A stretch of 64,000 nucleotides of DNA from Fictibacillus macauensis ZFHKF-1 (GCF_000269865.1 NZ_AKKV01000030.1:62001-126000), one strand, 5' to 3'; counted from the first letter of the stretch, positions 33,284 through 43,124 are shown. The notes: a model not told the origin generated them from the sequence alone. Made by a program: numbers and translations.

Positions 33284-35122
33284 TTAGCCTTCTACTTGAT
33301 CGAACTGACTTACATATAATTCTGCATAAAAGCCTTTTTGAATGAGTAACTGTTCATGAGAACCATCCTCTATTAATTCTCCTGCCTGCAACACACAAAT
33401 ATGATCTGCATGTCGAATCGTATTTAAGCGATGAGCAATGACAAAGCTTGTTTTCCCTTTCATTAACCGTAAAAGCGCTTCTTGTATTTTCACTTCCGTT
33501 ATCGTATCAATACTACTAGTTGCCTCATCTAGAATTAATAACATTGGATCCGCTACAATGGCGCGCGCAATACTTAATAACTGCTTCTGTCCTTGACTAA
33601 TTCCACTACCTTCTTGACCAATCTTAGTATGATAACCATCTCGAAGCGAAGAGATAAAAGAATGCGCATTCGCTTGCTTTGCTGCTTCCATAACTTCTTC
33701 GTCTGTCGCCTCTAAGCGACTATAACGGATGTTGTCCATAATTGTTCCTTCAAATAAAAACGGATCTTGTAGAACAAACCCCATCTGTTGTCGAATGGAA
33801 CTTCTACTGTACTCCCTCAAATCATGGCCATCGATTAGAATCCGCCCTTCATTCGGGTCATAGAAGCGAGATAATAAGTTAATAATCGTCGTTTTCCCCG
33901 CACCTGTAGGACCAACAAATGCAATCGTCTCTCCTGACCCAACAGAAAAAGAAACGTTTTTTAACGTTGGTTGTCCTTTTTCATAAGAGAAGCTCACGTT
34001 TTCAAACGCAACATCCCCTCGTAGAGAAGCCAACTGCTTTTTCTCCTGCTCTCCTGCTTCCTCCTCTTCTTCATCTAATACCTCAAAAACACGTTCAGCC
34101 CCAGCAATAGCGGATAAAAGCGTATTAAACTGGTTAGCAAGATCATTTAAAGGACGCGTAAACTGTCTCGTATATTCAGCAAAAACAACGATTGTTCCGA
34201 TTGTTACCATTCCTTTATAAGCAAAAAAACCACCCGTAGCCGCAATGAGTGCAAAGCTTCCATTATTCAATACATTCATAAGTTTTGGAATAAAGCCTGA
34301 ATAGGTTTGCGCCCAGAAGCCGGCTACTTTTAATGCTTGGTTTTTCTTTAACAGCTCTTGCAGCACTCGGTCTTCTTGTGAGAAAGCCTTGACAATGCGC
34401 TGTCCAGAAATACTTTCCTCTATATAACCGTTCAAATCTCCAAGTCTCCGTTGCTGCTCTTTAAATAAGCGCCCTGTTCTTTTAGTAATCCAACGCATAC
34501 CAAAAAACATAATTGGAACGATGATCAGCGAAACAAGCGTGAGTAGCGGACTTAACCAAAGCATAAACCCGAGTGTTCCCATTAAGGTGAGCACACTGGA
34601 AAACACTTGAATAACTGAGCTATTTAAAGTCGAGCTAACATTTTCAATATCATTAATAACACGACTCATAATTTCTCCGTACTGGCGGCGATCGAAATAT
34701 GAAATTGGTAGTTTGTGCAACTGGGTAAAAAGCTCTGTTCTCATCATAAAAACCGTTTTTTGAGAAATACCAATCATCCAATAGTTTTGAAACCACAATG
34801 CTAGCGAATTCATCACATACACACTCGCTAACCCACCTAAAAGGAGCACAAAACCTCCATATTGCTTCGGAATAATATAATGATCAATAGCCCGACCAAT
34901 TAAAAAAGGGCCAAGCAAGCTAGCAATTGAACTAACGACAACCATCATAAGTACAAGCATCAGCATTAGCTTTTCGCGAGCTAAATAGGCCCAAATCCGC
35001 CCAACCGTTCCACGAAAATTTTTTGCTCTCTCCTTTTTTTTGCCGCGCTGACTTACAGCAGGCTTGCGTTCGTCAAGGTGTAGTCGTTCATATTGAAACG
35101 GCTCCTTTAACTGCTTAAACAT
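33284..35122 (-). CDS. ABC exporter half, consensus-Walker subunit (YfiC-like)
   Basis: A 612-residue fusion of a six-segment exporter membrane domain (about residues 45-330) and an ATPase. Walker A reads GPTGAGKTTII (about residue 402), Walker B LLILDEATSSID has the catalytic Glu, and the H-loop is VIAHRLNTIRHAD. The signature is ISQGQ instead of LSGGQ. The N-terminal 40 residues are charged and cytosolic. It overlaps the upstream half-transporter gene by eight bases, and the two form a heterodimer like YfiB/YfiC or BmrCD. The likely role is multidrug or lipid export. The substrate is not readable. Confidence 0.85.
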   Translation of the reverse strand: MFKQLKEPFQYERLHLDERKPAVSQRGKKKERAKNFRGTVGRIWAYLAREKLMLMLVLMMVVVSSIASLLGPFLIGRAIDHYIIPKQYGGFVLLLGGLASVYVMNSLALWFQNYWMIGISQKTVFMMRTELFTQLHKLPISYFDRRQYGEIMSRVINDIENVSSTLNSSVIQVFSSVLTLMGTLGFMLWLSPLLTLVSLIIVPIMFFGMRWITKRTGRLFKEQQRRLGDLNGYIEESISGQRIVKAFSQEDRVLQELLKKNQALKVAGFWAQTYSGFIPKLMNVLNNGSFALIAATGGFFAYKGMVTIGTIVVFAEYTRQFTRPLNDLANQFNTLLSAIAGAERVFEVLDEEEEEAGEQEKKQLASLRGDVAFENVSFSYEKGQPTLKNVSFSVGSGETIAFVGPTGAGKTTIINLLSRFYDPNEGRILIDGHDLREYSRSSIRQQMGFVLQDPFLFEGTIMDNIRYSRLEATDEEVMEAAKQANAHSFISSLRDGYHTKIGQEGSGISQGQKQLLSIARAIVADPMLLILDEATSSIDTITEVKIQEALLRLMKGKTSFVIAHRLNTIRHADHICVLQAGELIEDGSHEQLLIQKGFYAELYVSQFDQVEG

Positions 35123-36842
35123 CCTGCGTCAGCTCCTTTCCTAGCTGCGATTCACAAATATGCTTATAGAGGGATGAACGTTGTAGTAGCGAATCATGTG
35201 AACCTTGCGCAAGAAGTTTGCCGTCTTCCAATAGCAAAATACGATCAGCTCTTTTACTTGTAGCAACCTTTTGCGTAATAATAAGCGTCGTCACATGAAT
35301 TTCTCGTAACGCTTCCAGCAGTCTGTGTTCTGTTTGTAAGTCAAGTGCACTTGTACTATCATCTAACAATAAGATAGCAGGTTTTCGTACGAGTGCTCGT
35401 GCAATAGATAACCGCTGTTTTTGACCACCAGATAAGTTAACACCTTTTTGACCAATTTTCGTTTGAAAACCTTGTGGCAACGCGTCAATGGTTTCTAAAA
35501 TTTGTGCACGCCGACAAGCTTCTCTCACTTCCTCTTCGGTCGCATTTTCTTTTCCCCATAATATATTTTCTTGTACCGTCCCTGTAAATAACAACGGATC
35601 CTGCGGGACAAAGCCGATTTGTTTCCTTAATATTCGGGGCGGGAGCTTTTTTACATCAACGCCACCCACTAGGATATTGCCATTTGTAGCCTCGTAAAGC
35701 CTTGGAATGAGCTGAAACAGTGAAGTTTTCCCGGCTCCCGTAGCTCCCATGACCGCAATCGTTTCACGGTTGGATACTGCAAAAGAAAATTGGCTAAGCA
35801 CTTGCTTTGAACTACCTGGATAAGAAAACGAAACGTTATCAAACAGAATACTACCACTTGCTGTAGGAAGTTCAGCCGTCTTTTGTTCTTTTTCAGTAAG
35901 ATCAACATCAGCTCCTAGCACTTCATTAATTCGTTCGGAAGATGCTTTTGCTCGGGAAAATGTCATCATGATCCATGAAAACAATCCAAAAATAGCTGTA
36001 ATGCGCATACTATAATTGATAATTGCGACTAAATCGCCTACTTGCGTGCTCCCTGCTTGAATTTGCAGATTACCAAACCAAAGAATACAAAGAATAGCTG
36101 CATTCATAATGACTAATAAAACTGGTGTAGTTGCTTCCATTAGTCGTAAGCCTTTCATTGTATTATCTTTTAATTGTTCATTCACGTTAGAAAAGCGCTT
36201 CCTTTCATAGGTGCTCCGTTGAAACGCTTTAATGATTCGGATTCCAGATAAATTTTCACGCATGACGCCATTAACCTTGTCTAATCCAGTTTGCAACGCT
36301 CGAAATACAGCATTCCCTTTTTTCATGACCCATCGTAAAAAGAAAAAAGAGAGTGGCGCTGCTACAACTAGAAATAGTGCTAATCTAACATTTACAAGGA
36401 GTGCAAGAACAAGACCTCCCATGACAAATAACGGAGCACGCAGCATAATTCGCAGCGTCATATACACCGTATTTTGAATTTGTGTGACATCATTCGTCGA
36501 TCGTGTAATGAGGGAAGAGGTAGGATAGCGATTAAAATTGGCTAATGAAAAAAATTGAATTTTAGTAAATAACGCCCTACGAACATCATAGCCGAAGCTT
36601 TGACTAACATGAGTGGCGAAAAAAGAGTTTATAATGCCACCACAAAATGCAAAAAGCGCAACGACCATCATAATAGCACCCCAAAAGAAGATGGCATGTA
36701 CGTCTTTTTGCATGATGCCTTCGTCTATAACTTTAGCAATTAACAACGGTTGAACAAGTTCAGCTGCTAGCTCTGCTAGCAAAAAGAAAAGTGCAATAAA
36801 AAACGGGAGCCGATACGGTTTTAACATCGAAATAACTTTCAT
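35115..36842 (-). CDS. ABC exporter half, degenerate-site subunit (YfiB-like)
   Basis: A half-transporter of 575 residues with a six-segment membrane domain and an ATPase. Walker A reads GATGAGKTSLF and the signature LSGGQKQR is intact. Walker B is LLLDDSTSALD, with Asp where the catalytic Glu should be, and the H-loop is IITQKVAT, with Gln for His. These changes mark the degenerate site of heterodimeric exporters. It pairs with the downstream gene, which has the complementary weakened signature. I prefer ATG 36842. A GTG at 36857 is in frame, but it abuts the only ribosome site. Confidence 0.82.
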   Translation of the reverse strand: MKVISMLKPYRLPFFIALFFLLAELAAELVQPLLIAKVIDEGIMQKDVHAIFFWGAIMMVVALFAFCGGIINSFFATHVSQSFGYDVRRALFTKIQFFSLANFNRYPTSSLITRSTNDVTQIQNTVYMTLRIMLRAPLFVMGGLVLALLVNVRLALFLVVAAPLSFFFLRWVMKKGNAVFRALQTGLDKVNGVMRENLSGIRIIKAFQRSTYERKRFSNVNEQLKDNTMKGLRLMEATTPVLLVIMNAAILCILWFGNLQIQAGSTQVGDLVAIINYSMRITAIFGLFSWIMMTFSRAKASSERINEVLGADVDLTEKEQKTAELPTASGSILFDNVSFSYPGSSKQVLSQFSFAVSNRETIAVMGATGAGKTSLFQLIPRLYEATNGNILVGGVDVKKLPPRILRKQIGFVPQDPLLFTGTVQENILWGKENATEEEVREACRRAQILETIDALPQGFQTKIGQKGVNLSGGQKQRLSIARALVRKPAILLLDDSTSALDLQTEHRLLEALREIHVTTLIITQKVATSKRADRILLLEDGKLLAQGSHDSLLQRSSLYKHICESQLGKELTQDV

Positions 36843-37030
36843 CGTTGTTGTGACCACCCCTTTCCAACATCTGTCTTTAGTCTACTCTGTCTATATCATA
36901 CATCGTCTCTTACAATTATTATACTATTTATACTTTTCATTTATTTATGTCATATTTTCAGAAGCGAAACTAGCTCTGCAAACGATTTTAAAAGCGTGTT
37001 ATACTTCTTTTAGAGACGAGGTGATGATTT

Positions 37031-37231
37031 TTGGACGGACAACAAAGACGAGACATTACGGTCGGCTCTTTAGTACGCATCGTTCTTAAGGAACATCAAC
37101 GAAGCGGTCAGTTAACCGAAGGCATTGTAAAAGACCTTTTAACAAAAGCAGCTTTCCATCCGCATGGCATTAAAGTTCGGCTTCAAAGCGGACAAGTAGG
37201 GAGAGTAAAAGAAATAATCCAGAAAATTTAA
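37031..37231 (+). CDS. ywbE: YwbE family protein (DUF2196)
   Basis: A 66-residue protein that closely follows B. subtilis YwbE: DGQQRRDITVG, the block SGQLTEGIVKDLLT, FHPHGIKVRLQSGQVGRVKE. A small KOW/SH3-like beta barrel is likely. The function is not known. The start is TTG, with GAGGTGATGATT just before. It is the first of three plus-strand genes, 12 bases ahead of the ASCH-domain gene, and is divergent from the ABC exporter. Confidence 0.88.
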   Translation: MDGQQRRDITVGSLVRIVLKEHQRSGQLTEGIVKDLLTKAAFHPHGIKVRLQSGQVGRVKEIIQKI

Positions 37232-37243
37232 GGAGGGATCATC

Positions 37244-37594
37244 ATGACTGTTGAAGAAAGAAATAGCCAGCTACCACCTAAAACATGTAGTATAGAACGC
37301 CTCGTTACTTTGCCTAAAGATGTAGAAAAAGTAGTGGCAGGTAAGAAAACGGCTACGCGCCGTAATGGACGCTATGCTGATATTGGCGAAATGATGGAGT
37401 TAAATGGTCAACAATTTATCGTAGAAGATGTGTATGTTCAAACGCTTGGTGAGTTAACGGATCAACATGCCGAGCAAGAAGGCTTTGAAAATGTCGAAGC
37501 CTATAAACAATCCATTCTTTCTATTCACCCTGGTATGCCTTGGTTACCGCATATGAAAGTATGGGTCCATGAATTTCGCGCATTCCAAGCGTAA
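37244..37594 (+). CDS. ASCH domain protein
   Basis: A 116-residue protein with an ASCH (PUA-like) fold, a module thought to bind RNA or nucleotides. The typical GKKTATRRNGRYADIGEMME entry (about residue 33) and the end block HMKVWVHEFRA are visible. AAGGAGGGATCATC precedes ATG. It follows ywbE by 12 bases and is surely cotranscribed with it. The molecular role is unknown. Confidence 0.78.
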   Translation: MTVEERNSQLPPKTCSIERLVTLPKDVEKVVAGKKTATRRNGRYADIGEMMELNGQQFIVEDVYVQTLGELTDQHAEQEGFENVEAYKQSILSIHPGMPWLPHMKVWVHEFRAFQA

Positions 37595-37606
37595 TTTACC
37601 CAATCA

Positions 37607-38047
37607 ATGAATAGTGCCTATCCATTACTTCTATATGCTCATATTTTTAGCGTCATATTATCAATAGGGCCTTTTTTCATTCTTCTTCCATTTATTAAAC
37701 ACTTACGACAAGGTGTGCGTGCAGAAGAGAACGCTTACCTTTCTGTCTTTAAAGCCGTCGTAAGATTAAGCAAGCATGCAGGTCACGTGCTCGTCGTAAC
37801 AGGGATTCTTCTTGTTTATGTGACAGGATGGTCTTGGAAGACACCATGGCTGCTTATAACCATTTTGATTCTTGTGAGCTCTTTATTTTTCTTAGCAAGA
37901 GCATTTTCACCGACCATTCGAAAGTTTGCTAACAATGACGCTCCGCGACCACCGTTAGCTTCTAAGCTACAAAAAACGATTTGGTTATATTTAGCGTTAA
38001 TGCTCGTTATGCTCTGGCTAATGGTAGCCAAACCAATGTTTTGGTAA
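37607..38047 (+). CDS. Membrane protein, DUF2269-like
   Basis: A 146-residue protein with four clear membrane segments (about residues 6-28, 53-75, 78-100 and 122-143), of the small integral membrane type annotated as DUF2269/YozB-like. Conserved-looking His residues lie in YAHIFSVILSIGPFF and KHAGHVLVVTG, so haem or metal binding is possible but unproved. The ribosome site is weak. It follows the ASCH gene by 12 bases. A shared terminator lies downstream. Confidence 0.65.
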   Translation: MNSAYPLLLYAHIFSVILSIGPFFILLPFIKHLRQGVRAEENAYLSVFKAVVRLSKHAGHVLVVTGILLVYVTGWSWKTPWLLITILILVSSLFFLARAFSPTIRKFANNDAPRPPLASKLQKTIWLYLALMLVMLWLMVAKPMFW

Positions 38048-38062
38048 CAAACAGCAGAAAAC

Positions 38063-38104
38063 CGACCCACCTTGTCTACACAAAACGAGGTAGGTCGTTT
38101 TTAT
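38063..38104. terminator. Bidirectional terminator between the DUF2269-like and M19 genes
   Basis: CGACCCACCT pairs with AGGTAGGTCG (one mismatch) and TTTTT follows. Confidence 0.7.
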
Positions 38105-38111
38105 TACTCTA

Positions 38112-39074
38112 CTATCCCGGTTTACGCTGCGTATGAACGCTTCGTATAGTGGGTCGACGATGTAAAAAGTTTGTCGATGCAAATCCCCTCACTTGCTCTT
38201 CGCTATAATATTTTAGTAGTTCATTGATTAAATTTTGACTTTTCCCAGCATGCTCTAGATGTGTTACATACGTTGAAATGCCATCAAAATCAGAACCTAA
38301 GCCGACATGAGAAACACCACCTAATGCACAAAAATGATCAATATGAGCAATTAAATCAGAAATGGTTGCCTCTGTTTTGTTTTCATTAATAAAAGGTGGA
38401 TGATAGACAACATGAACCGTTCCCCCGCTTTGAAAAAGAGCCCTTGCTTGATCATCTGTTACATTTCGCGGATGATTACAAATAGCTTTTGCATTAGAAT
38501 GACTGGCAAATGGATAGTGGGCCTCCTCCATTACATCCCAAAAAGCCTTCTCACATAAATGCGAAACATCTGTTAACATTCCATGCTGATTTAAAAAGCG
38601 TACGACTTCCTTTCCAAAAGTAGTAAGCCCTGCTCCACGAGGTTCTAACGCTCCATCCGCCGCTAAATTGGCATGATTCCATGTTAAGCCTACACTTAAA
38701 ACACCAAGTTGCCTCAATATATGGAGTTTTGTAAGATCATCCCCAATGGCATCCACTCCTTCTAAAGTAAGCATTGTCCCAATTTCACCAGCTTGTAACG
38801 TATCAAAATCTTCCCATGAAGATAGATGCTTCATCTCTTTATTTTTTTGCAAAATTTCTTTATAGTAATAATCCACTTGCTTAAGAGCCATCTGAAATTT
38901 TTGATCGAATGGTACATTAGGTTCAATGAATATAGCAAAGCACTGAACCTTGACCTTCCCCGCTTGCAATCGTTCTTTATTCGTATCCAACCTAGAATCA
39001 TTGGCAAATGAACGCTCTCCTTGACCTTGTTGCAACTTCAATAATGCATCACAATGAAAATCTATAATTTCCAT
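38112..39074 (-). CDS. Membrane-type dipeptidase (peptidase M19)
   Basis: A 320-residue zinc dipeptidase of the renal dipeptidase family. Metal-binding and catalytic blocks are IDFHCDALLKL, LTLEGVDAIG (the bridging Glu), DVSHLCEKAFWDVMEE and FASHSNAKAICNHPRNV (the His pair), then GLGSDFDGI. There is no signal peptide, so it is cytosolic, as in related Bacillus enzymes. It hydrolyses D-amino-acid-containing or other dipeptides, and the substrate is not fixed by sequence. It is a single-gene unit. Confidence 0.87.
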   Translation of the reverse strand: MEIIDFHCDALLKLQQGQGERSFANDSRLDTNKERLQAGKVKVQCFAIFIEPNVPFDQKFQMALKQVDYYYKEILQKNKEMKHLSSWEDFDTLQAGEIGTMLTLEGVDAIGDDLTKLHILRQLGVLSVGLTWNHANLAADGALEPRGAGLTTFGKEVVRFLNQHGMLTDVSHLCEKAFWDVMEEAHYPFASHSNAKAICNHPRNVTDDQARALFQSGGTVHVVYHPPFINENKTEATISDLIAHIDHFCALGGVSHVGLGSDFDGISTYVTHLEHAGKSQNLINELLKYYSEEQVRGFASTNFLHRRPTIRSVHTQRKPG

Positions 39075-39244
39075 TCTTATCCCTCTTTCTTATTTCATCG
39101 TTAAGATTCTATCTTTTATTCTATCTCTTTTTTAAAAAGATTTTGAGAATCATAAAGGATATACTCAAAAAATGTCGAAATAGTCCAATAACTTTCTAGT
39201 TCTTTCGTGCTAGCAGTTTAGTTAAAGTTGAAAGGGAAATGTCT

Positions 39245-39640
39245 ATGAAATCAACAAAAGCGCAGGCAGCACGCTGGTTGTCTCGATGTATACAAAAGGA
39301 CCAATTGGATCAAAAACAAGACGAACCACGACAAAAAGACTATTTTTTTGTTGTTGAAGGATTTTGTAAAGTAGCACCTGTTTTTTTTATTACCCGCCAG
39401 GAGCAAGGACTTTGCTTTGGTTATCATACAAATCAGGTAGAACGGGTTCAAAAAAATGAACTTCACTGGGATGAACTTCTACAGCTTCATCCATTTGAAC
39501 GAAAAAACCTCATCCTTAACCTCTTTATGACAATGATTCGTGCACGAAAAAAGCAATATCGAACGTGTCAGCGCTGTCATGATAAATTCCCACCAGAAGC
39601 AAAGTATAATTTAGTTACCTGTTTACTATGCGCTCCCTAG
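39245..39640 (+). CDS. Hypothetical protein with C-terminal zinc finger
   Basis: A 131-residue protein of unknown family. The C-terminus has CQRCHDKFPPEAKYNLVTC then LLC, two CxxC pairs that form a zinc ribbon or knuckle. The N-terminal part is charged (AARWLSRCIQKDQ). ATG 39245 lies eight bases after AAAGGG. An earlier in-frame ATG (39239) is too close to that site. Single-gene unit. A nucleic-acid or adaptor role is possible but not shown. Confidence 0.65.
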   Translation: MKSTKAQAARWLSRCIQKDQLDQKQDEPRQKDYFFVVEGFCKVAPVFFITRQEQGLCFGYHTNQVERVQKNELHWDELLQLHPFERKNLILNLFMTMIRARKKQYRTCQRCHDKFPPEAKYNLVTCLLCAP

Positions 39641-39658
39641 CATCATCCATCCTATGAG

Positions 39659-39702
39659 CAAGACAAAACGAACGATTATTTTTCATCGTTCGTTTTGTCT
39701 TG
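39659..39702. terminator. Strong bidirectional terminator after the liv operon
   Basis: A perfect 18-base stem (CAAGACAAAACGAACGAT and its complement) around TATTTTTC. Confidence 0.85.
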
Positions 39703-39714
39703 CGATCGTTTCGT

Positions 39715-40422
39715 TTAATGTCCACCTAAGTACGCCATTTTGACTTGGTCGCTTGATGTTAACTCATCAGACGTACCCGAAAGAACAATTCGACCTGTTT
39801 CCATGACGTAAGCTCGTTGAGCGATGGAAAGGGCCAAATGTGCATTTTGTTCTACAAGGAGTATGGTAGTACCCGCTTGGTTAATTTCTTCAATGATACG
39901 AAAAATAGTTTTTACAAGCAGAGGAGCTAGCCCCATTGACGGTTCATCCAACAAAAGGAGCCGCGGTTTTGCCATAAGCGCTCTCCCCATCGCTAACATT
40001 TGTTGCTCGCCGCCAGATAACGTGCCGGCTTGTTGCTTTAGCCGTTCTAACAACCTTGGAAATAAAGAATATACTTTTTCATAGTCTTGCTTAAGTCCTT
40101 CTTTATCTTTACGTAAATAGGCACCCAGCTGTAAATTTTCTTCTACCGTCATATTTGCAAAGACGCGTCTTCCCTCAGGCACATGAGAAATCCCTTTTTT
40201 GACAATAAGTTGGGCAGCCTTGCCACCGATTTCTTTTCCCTCCAATAACACGCGACCCTTTTTCGGTTTTAACAAGCCCGAAACGGTTTTTAATAGCGTG
40301 CTTTTTCCCGCTCCATTGGCGCCAATCAGCGTTACGATTTCTCCTTGTTTAACATGAAGTGATACTCCTTCAAGCGCTCGAATGTTGCCATAAAAAACCT
40401 GCACATCTTCAATGCTTAACAT
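39715..40422 (-). CDS. livF: Branched-chain amino acid ABC transporter ATPase LivF
   Basis: A 235-residue ATPase, the second of the two that power leucine/isoleucine/valine import. Motifs are GANGAGKSTLL (Walker A), LSGGEQQML, LLLDEPSMGLAP and LVEQNAHLAL (H-loop region). FYGNIRALEGVSLHV at the start is typical of LivF. Its ATG sits at the end of livG, after AGGAGAGGAGG, so translation is coupled. It is the last gene of the five-gene importer operon. Confidence 0.93.
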   Translation of the reverse strand: MLSIEDVQVFYGNIRALEGVSLHVKQGEIVTLIGANGAGKSTLLKTVSGLLKPKKGRVLLEGKEIGGKAAQLIVKKGISHVPEGRRVFANMTVEENLQLGAYLRKDKEGLKQDYEKVYSLFPRLLERLKQQAGTLSGGEQQMLAMGRALMAKPRLLLLDEPSMGLAPLLVKTIFRIIEEINQAGTTILLVEQNAHLALSIAQRAYVMETGRIVLSGTSDELTSSDQVKMAYLGGH

Positions 40423-41201
40423 TAAGAAACCTCCTCTCCTAAGTACGCTTCAATCACCTTTGGATTATTTTTTATTTCTGTAGGTGTACCTTGTGCAATT
40501 AATTGCCCATGATCCAACACGTAAATTCGCTCGCAAACACCCATAACGAGCGGCATGTCGTGTTCGATTAGTAGTACCGTAAGCTCAAACGTTTCACGAA
40601 TTAGAGCAATTAAGTTCATCAGTTCTTTTGTCTCTTGAGGATTCATACCAGCGGCTGGTTCATCAAGCAATAACAATTTAGGCGAAGCCGCTAGTGCGCG
40701 CGCAATCTCTAATCGTCGTTGCTGTCCATATGGAAGATTTTTTGCTTTTTCATCTTTAAAACGCTGTAATTGAAATATTTCTAAAAAAGCTAATGCTTTT
40801 TCTTCCATTTCTCGTTCTCCATTAAAATGTTGGGGTAGTCGGATAATAGAACTTAACAAGGAATGCTTTGCTTGTGAATGATAAGCCACTTTTACATTAT
40901 CAATGACAGATAGTTCCCCAAACAGTCGGATATTCTGAAACGTTCGACTAATACCACCTTGTGTAATTTTATAAGGTGACAAGCCGTTTAGCTTACGATT
41001 CCCTAACATAATCGTACCTTCTGTCGGTTCATACACACCTGTTAGCATATTAAAGAACGTTGTTTTCCCAGCACCATTAGGACCGATTAAACCAACCATT
41101 TCTTTGCTAAACAATTGTAAGTCTACACCTTGAACAGCACGCAATCCCCCAAAGGATATTCCTAAGTTCTCTACATTAAGCAACGGTTTCGCTTTGTCCA
41201 T
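40422..41201 (-). CDS. livG: Branched-chain amino acid ABC transporter ATPase LivG
   Basis: A 259-residue ATPase of the liv importer. Walker A is GPNGAGKTTFFN and the Q-loop and helical region are of LivG type (GISRTFQNIRLFGELSVIDN). The signature lies around YGQQRRLEIARAL, with LLLDEPAAGMNP and LIEHDMPLVMG following. ATG 41201 follows GAAGGGTGG. The frame extends to a GTG at 41213, which is not supported. It overlaps livM by 26 bases. Confidence 0.92.
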   Translation of the reverse strand: MDKAKPLLNVENLGISFGGLRAVQGVDLQLFSKEMVGLIGPNGAGKTTFFNMLTGVYEPTEGTIMLGNRKLNGLSPYKITQGGISRTFQNIRLFGELSVIDNVKVAYHSQAKHSLLSSIIRLPQHFNGEREMEEKALAFLEIFQLQRFKDEKAKNLPYGQQRRLEIARALAASPKLLLLDEPAAGMNPQETKELMNLIALIRETFELTVLLIEHDMPLVMGVCERIYVLDHGQLIAQGTPTEIKNNPKVIEAYLGEEVS

Positions 41202-42150
41202 CTTTCGCGCCACCCTTCGATTTCTTTTTTCTTGAGAACAGAGAAGTAATTTCTTTCGTACCCATGAGTCCCCGAGGACGGTATAGCATCACGATAATTA
41301 AGACAAGGCTGTAGATAATCATGCGCGTTTCTGGGTAATCTTGCAAAAAAGCAGATATAACGGTGAGTAAAATTGCGGAAATAACAGCGCCTGATAATGA
41401 CCCAAGGCCACCAAGTACGACGAAGATCAGAATATCAAATGATTTTAAAAAGCCGAAGTTAGACGGCTGAATAATATAGAAATTATGAGCAAACAAGCCA
41501 CCAGCCACTCCTGCAAAGAAAGCGCCAATCATAAAGGCTAACACTTTATAATAGGTCGTATTAATTCCCATCGCATCGGCGGCCGTTTCGTCTTCACGAA
41601 TGGAAATACAGGCACGTCCATGTGTGGAACGAGTAAAGTTTAAAATGACTAGAATAGTGACTAACATGCAGCCAAATACCCATGGCCATGTCGTGAAATG
41701 CTCAACCATCATCCCGCTCGCGCCACCCACATAATCAACATTTAAAAAGGCGATGCGAACAATCTCACCAAATCCAAGCGTGGCAATCGCCAGATAGTCA
41801 CCTCGCAATCGCAAGCTTGGAAACCCAATCACAAAACCGGCGAGTGCAGCAACAATCCCCCCAACGAGAAGTGCTAGCGGAAAAGGAAGCTCTAGCTTCA
41901 TCGTAATAATGGCCGAAGCATAGGCGCCGACAGCTAAGAAGCCGGCATGACCAATCGAGAACTGCCCTGTAATTCCGATAATTAAATGAAGGCTCACAGC
42001 TAAAATAATATTAATTGCCATATAAACTAACGTATTTTCATAAAAAAGATCGAGTGTGCCATTGCTTAATAGAAATTGGACAACAGCAAAAATGACTAGT
42101 GATACAACGATCCCGCCCCAAAAGAAGCCTACTTTTTTTAAAAAGGCCAT
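41176..42150 (-). CDS. livM: Branched-chain amino acid ABC permease LivM
   Basis: A 324-residue permease with about nine membrane segments. Family signatures are HLIIGITGQFSIGHAGFLAV, RLRGDYLAIATLGFGEIVR and GGLGSLSGAVI. The C-terminus is charged (FSRKKKSKGGAKDGQ). AGGAGGAAAATGAG precedes ATG. It forms a heterodimer with LivH and overlaps livG at its 3' end. Confidence 0.92.
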   Translation of the reverse strand: MAFLKKVGFFWGGIVVSLVIFAVVQFLLSNGTLDLFYENTLVYMAINIILAVSLHLIIGITGQFSIGHAGFLAVGAYASAIITMKLELPFPLALLVGGIVAALAGFVIGFPSLRLRGDYLAIATLGFGEIVRIAFLNVDYVGGASGMMVEHFTTWPWVFGCMLVTILVILNFTRSTHGRACISIREDETAADAMGINTTYYKVLAFMIGAFFAGVAGGLFAHNFYIIQPSNFGFLKSFDILIFVVLGGLGSLSGAVISAILLTVISAFLQDYPETRMIIYSLVLIIVMLYRPRGLMGTKEITSLFSRKKKSKGGAKDGQSETVA

Positions 42151-42162
42151 CTCATTTTCCTC

Positions 42163-43041
42163 CTATACCTTTTCTCTTCTGTTCTTACCGAACAATCCAG
42201 ACGGCATAAAGACGAGAATAAGAATAAGTACAATAAAGGCTGCTCCATCTCGCCATAAAGAGAAACCAATCGCACTAACAAATGATTCAATGACCCCAAG
42301 CAATAAGCCGCCAACCATTGCACCAGGTAAAATGCCAATTCCACCGAGCACGGCCGCTACGAATGCTTTTAATCCAGGTATGATCCCCATAAGCGGTTCA
42401 ATCTTCGTATAATAGACACCGAAGATTACACCCGCAGCTCCTGCTAGTGCTGATCCTATAGCAAACGTATAGGAAATTGTTCTGTTCACATTAATGCCCA
42501 TTAACTGTGCAGCTTCAGCATCATATGAAACAGCGCGCATTGATTTCCCCATCTTTGTTTTATGTACAATAAACTGCAATAGAATCATTAATGCGATGGA
42601 GACTCCAAGAATGAGAATCGCTTGACTCTCAATTTCAGCGCCAAAAAGGTTGATTTTAAAATCTGGTAAAACATCTCTTGGATACGCCTCAAGCTGTGCG
42701 CCTCGTACGTAGATAAATCCATATTCAATTAATAAGGAAACACCAATTGCTGTAATGAGAGCTGCAATGCGTGTGGCATTACGCAACGGCTTATAAGCAA
42801 TCCGTTCAATGAGCATTCCAAATATTGCACAAACAACCATTGAGACAAGCAACGCTGCTACAAAAGGTAAATGTAAAACCGTTATGCTATAAAAACCAAC
42901 AAAGGAACCAACCATAAATACATCACCGTGCGCAAAGTTAATTAATTTAACGATCCCGTATACCATTGTATAGCCGAGTGCAATTAACGCATAAATGCTA
43001 CCAACAGAAATTCCATTGACGAGCTGCTGGACATATTCCAT
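42163..43041 (-). CDS. livH: Branched-chain amino acid ABC permease LivH
   Basis: A 292-residue permease. Eight or so membrane segments and the block GSIYALIALGYTMVYGIVKL, the GDVFMVGSFVGF segment and the coupling region MRAVSYDAEAAQLMGINV identify LivH. It partners with LivM, starting 13 bases upstream of livM. AAAGGAGCG precedes ATG. Confidence 0.93.
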   Translation of the reverse strand: MEYVQQLVNGISVGSIYALIALGYTMVYGIVKLINFAHGDVFMVGSFVGFYSITVLHLPFVAALLVSMVVCAIFGMLIERIAYKPLRNATRIAALITAIGVSLLIEYGFIYVRGAQLEAYPRDVLPDFKINLFGAEIESQAILILGVSIALMILLQFIVHKTKMGKSMRAVSYDAEAAQLMGINVNRTISYTFAIGSALAGAAGVIFGVYYTKIEPLMGIIPGLKAFVAAVLGGIGILPGAMVGGLLLGVIESFVSAIGFSLWRDGAAFIVLILILVFMPSGLFGKNRREKV

Positions 43042-43124
43042 CTGTAAAACGCTCCTTTATCAAGCTTTTTTTAGAATACAATAGCGAACCAGGGAGCGCT
43101 CGCCCCCTGCCCCGCTTTCGTGTG

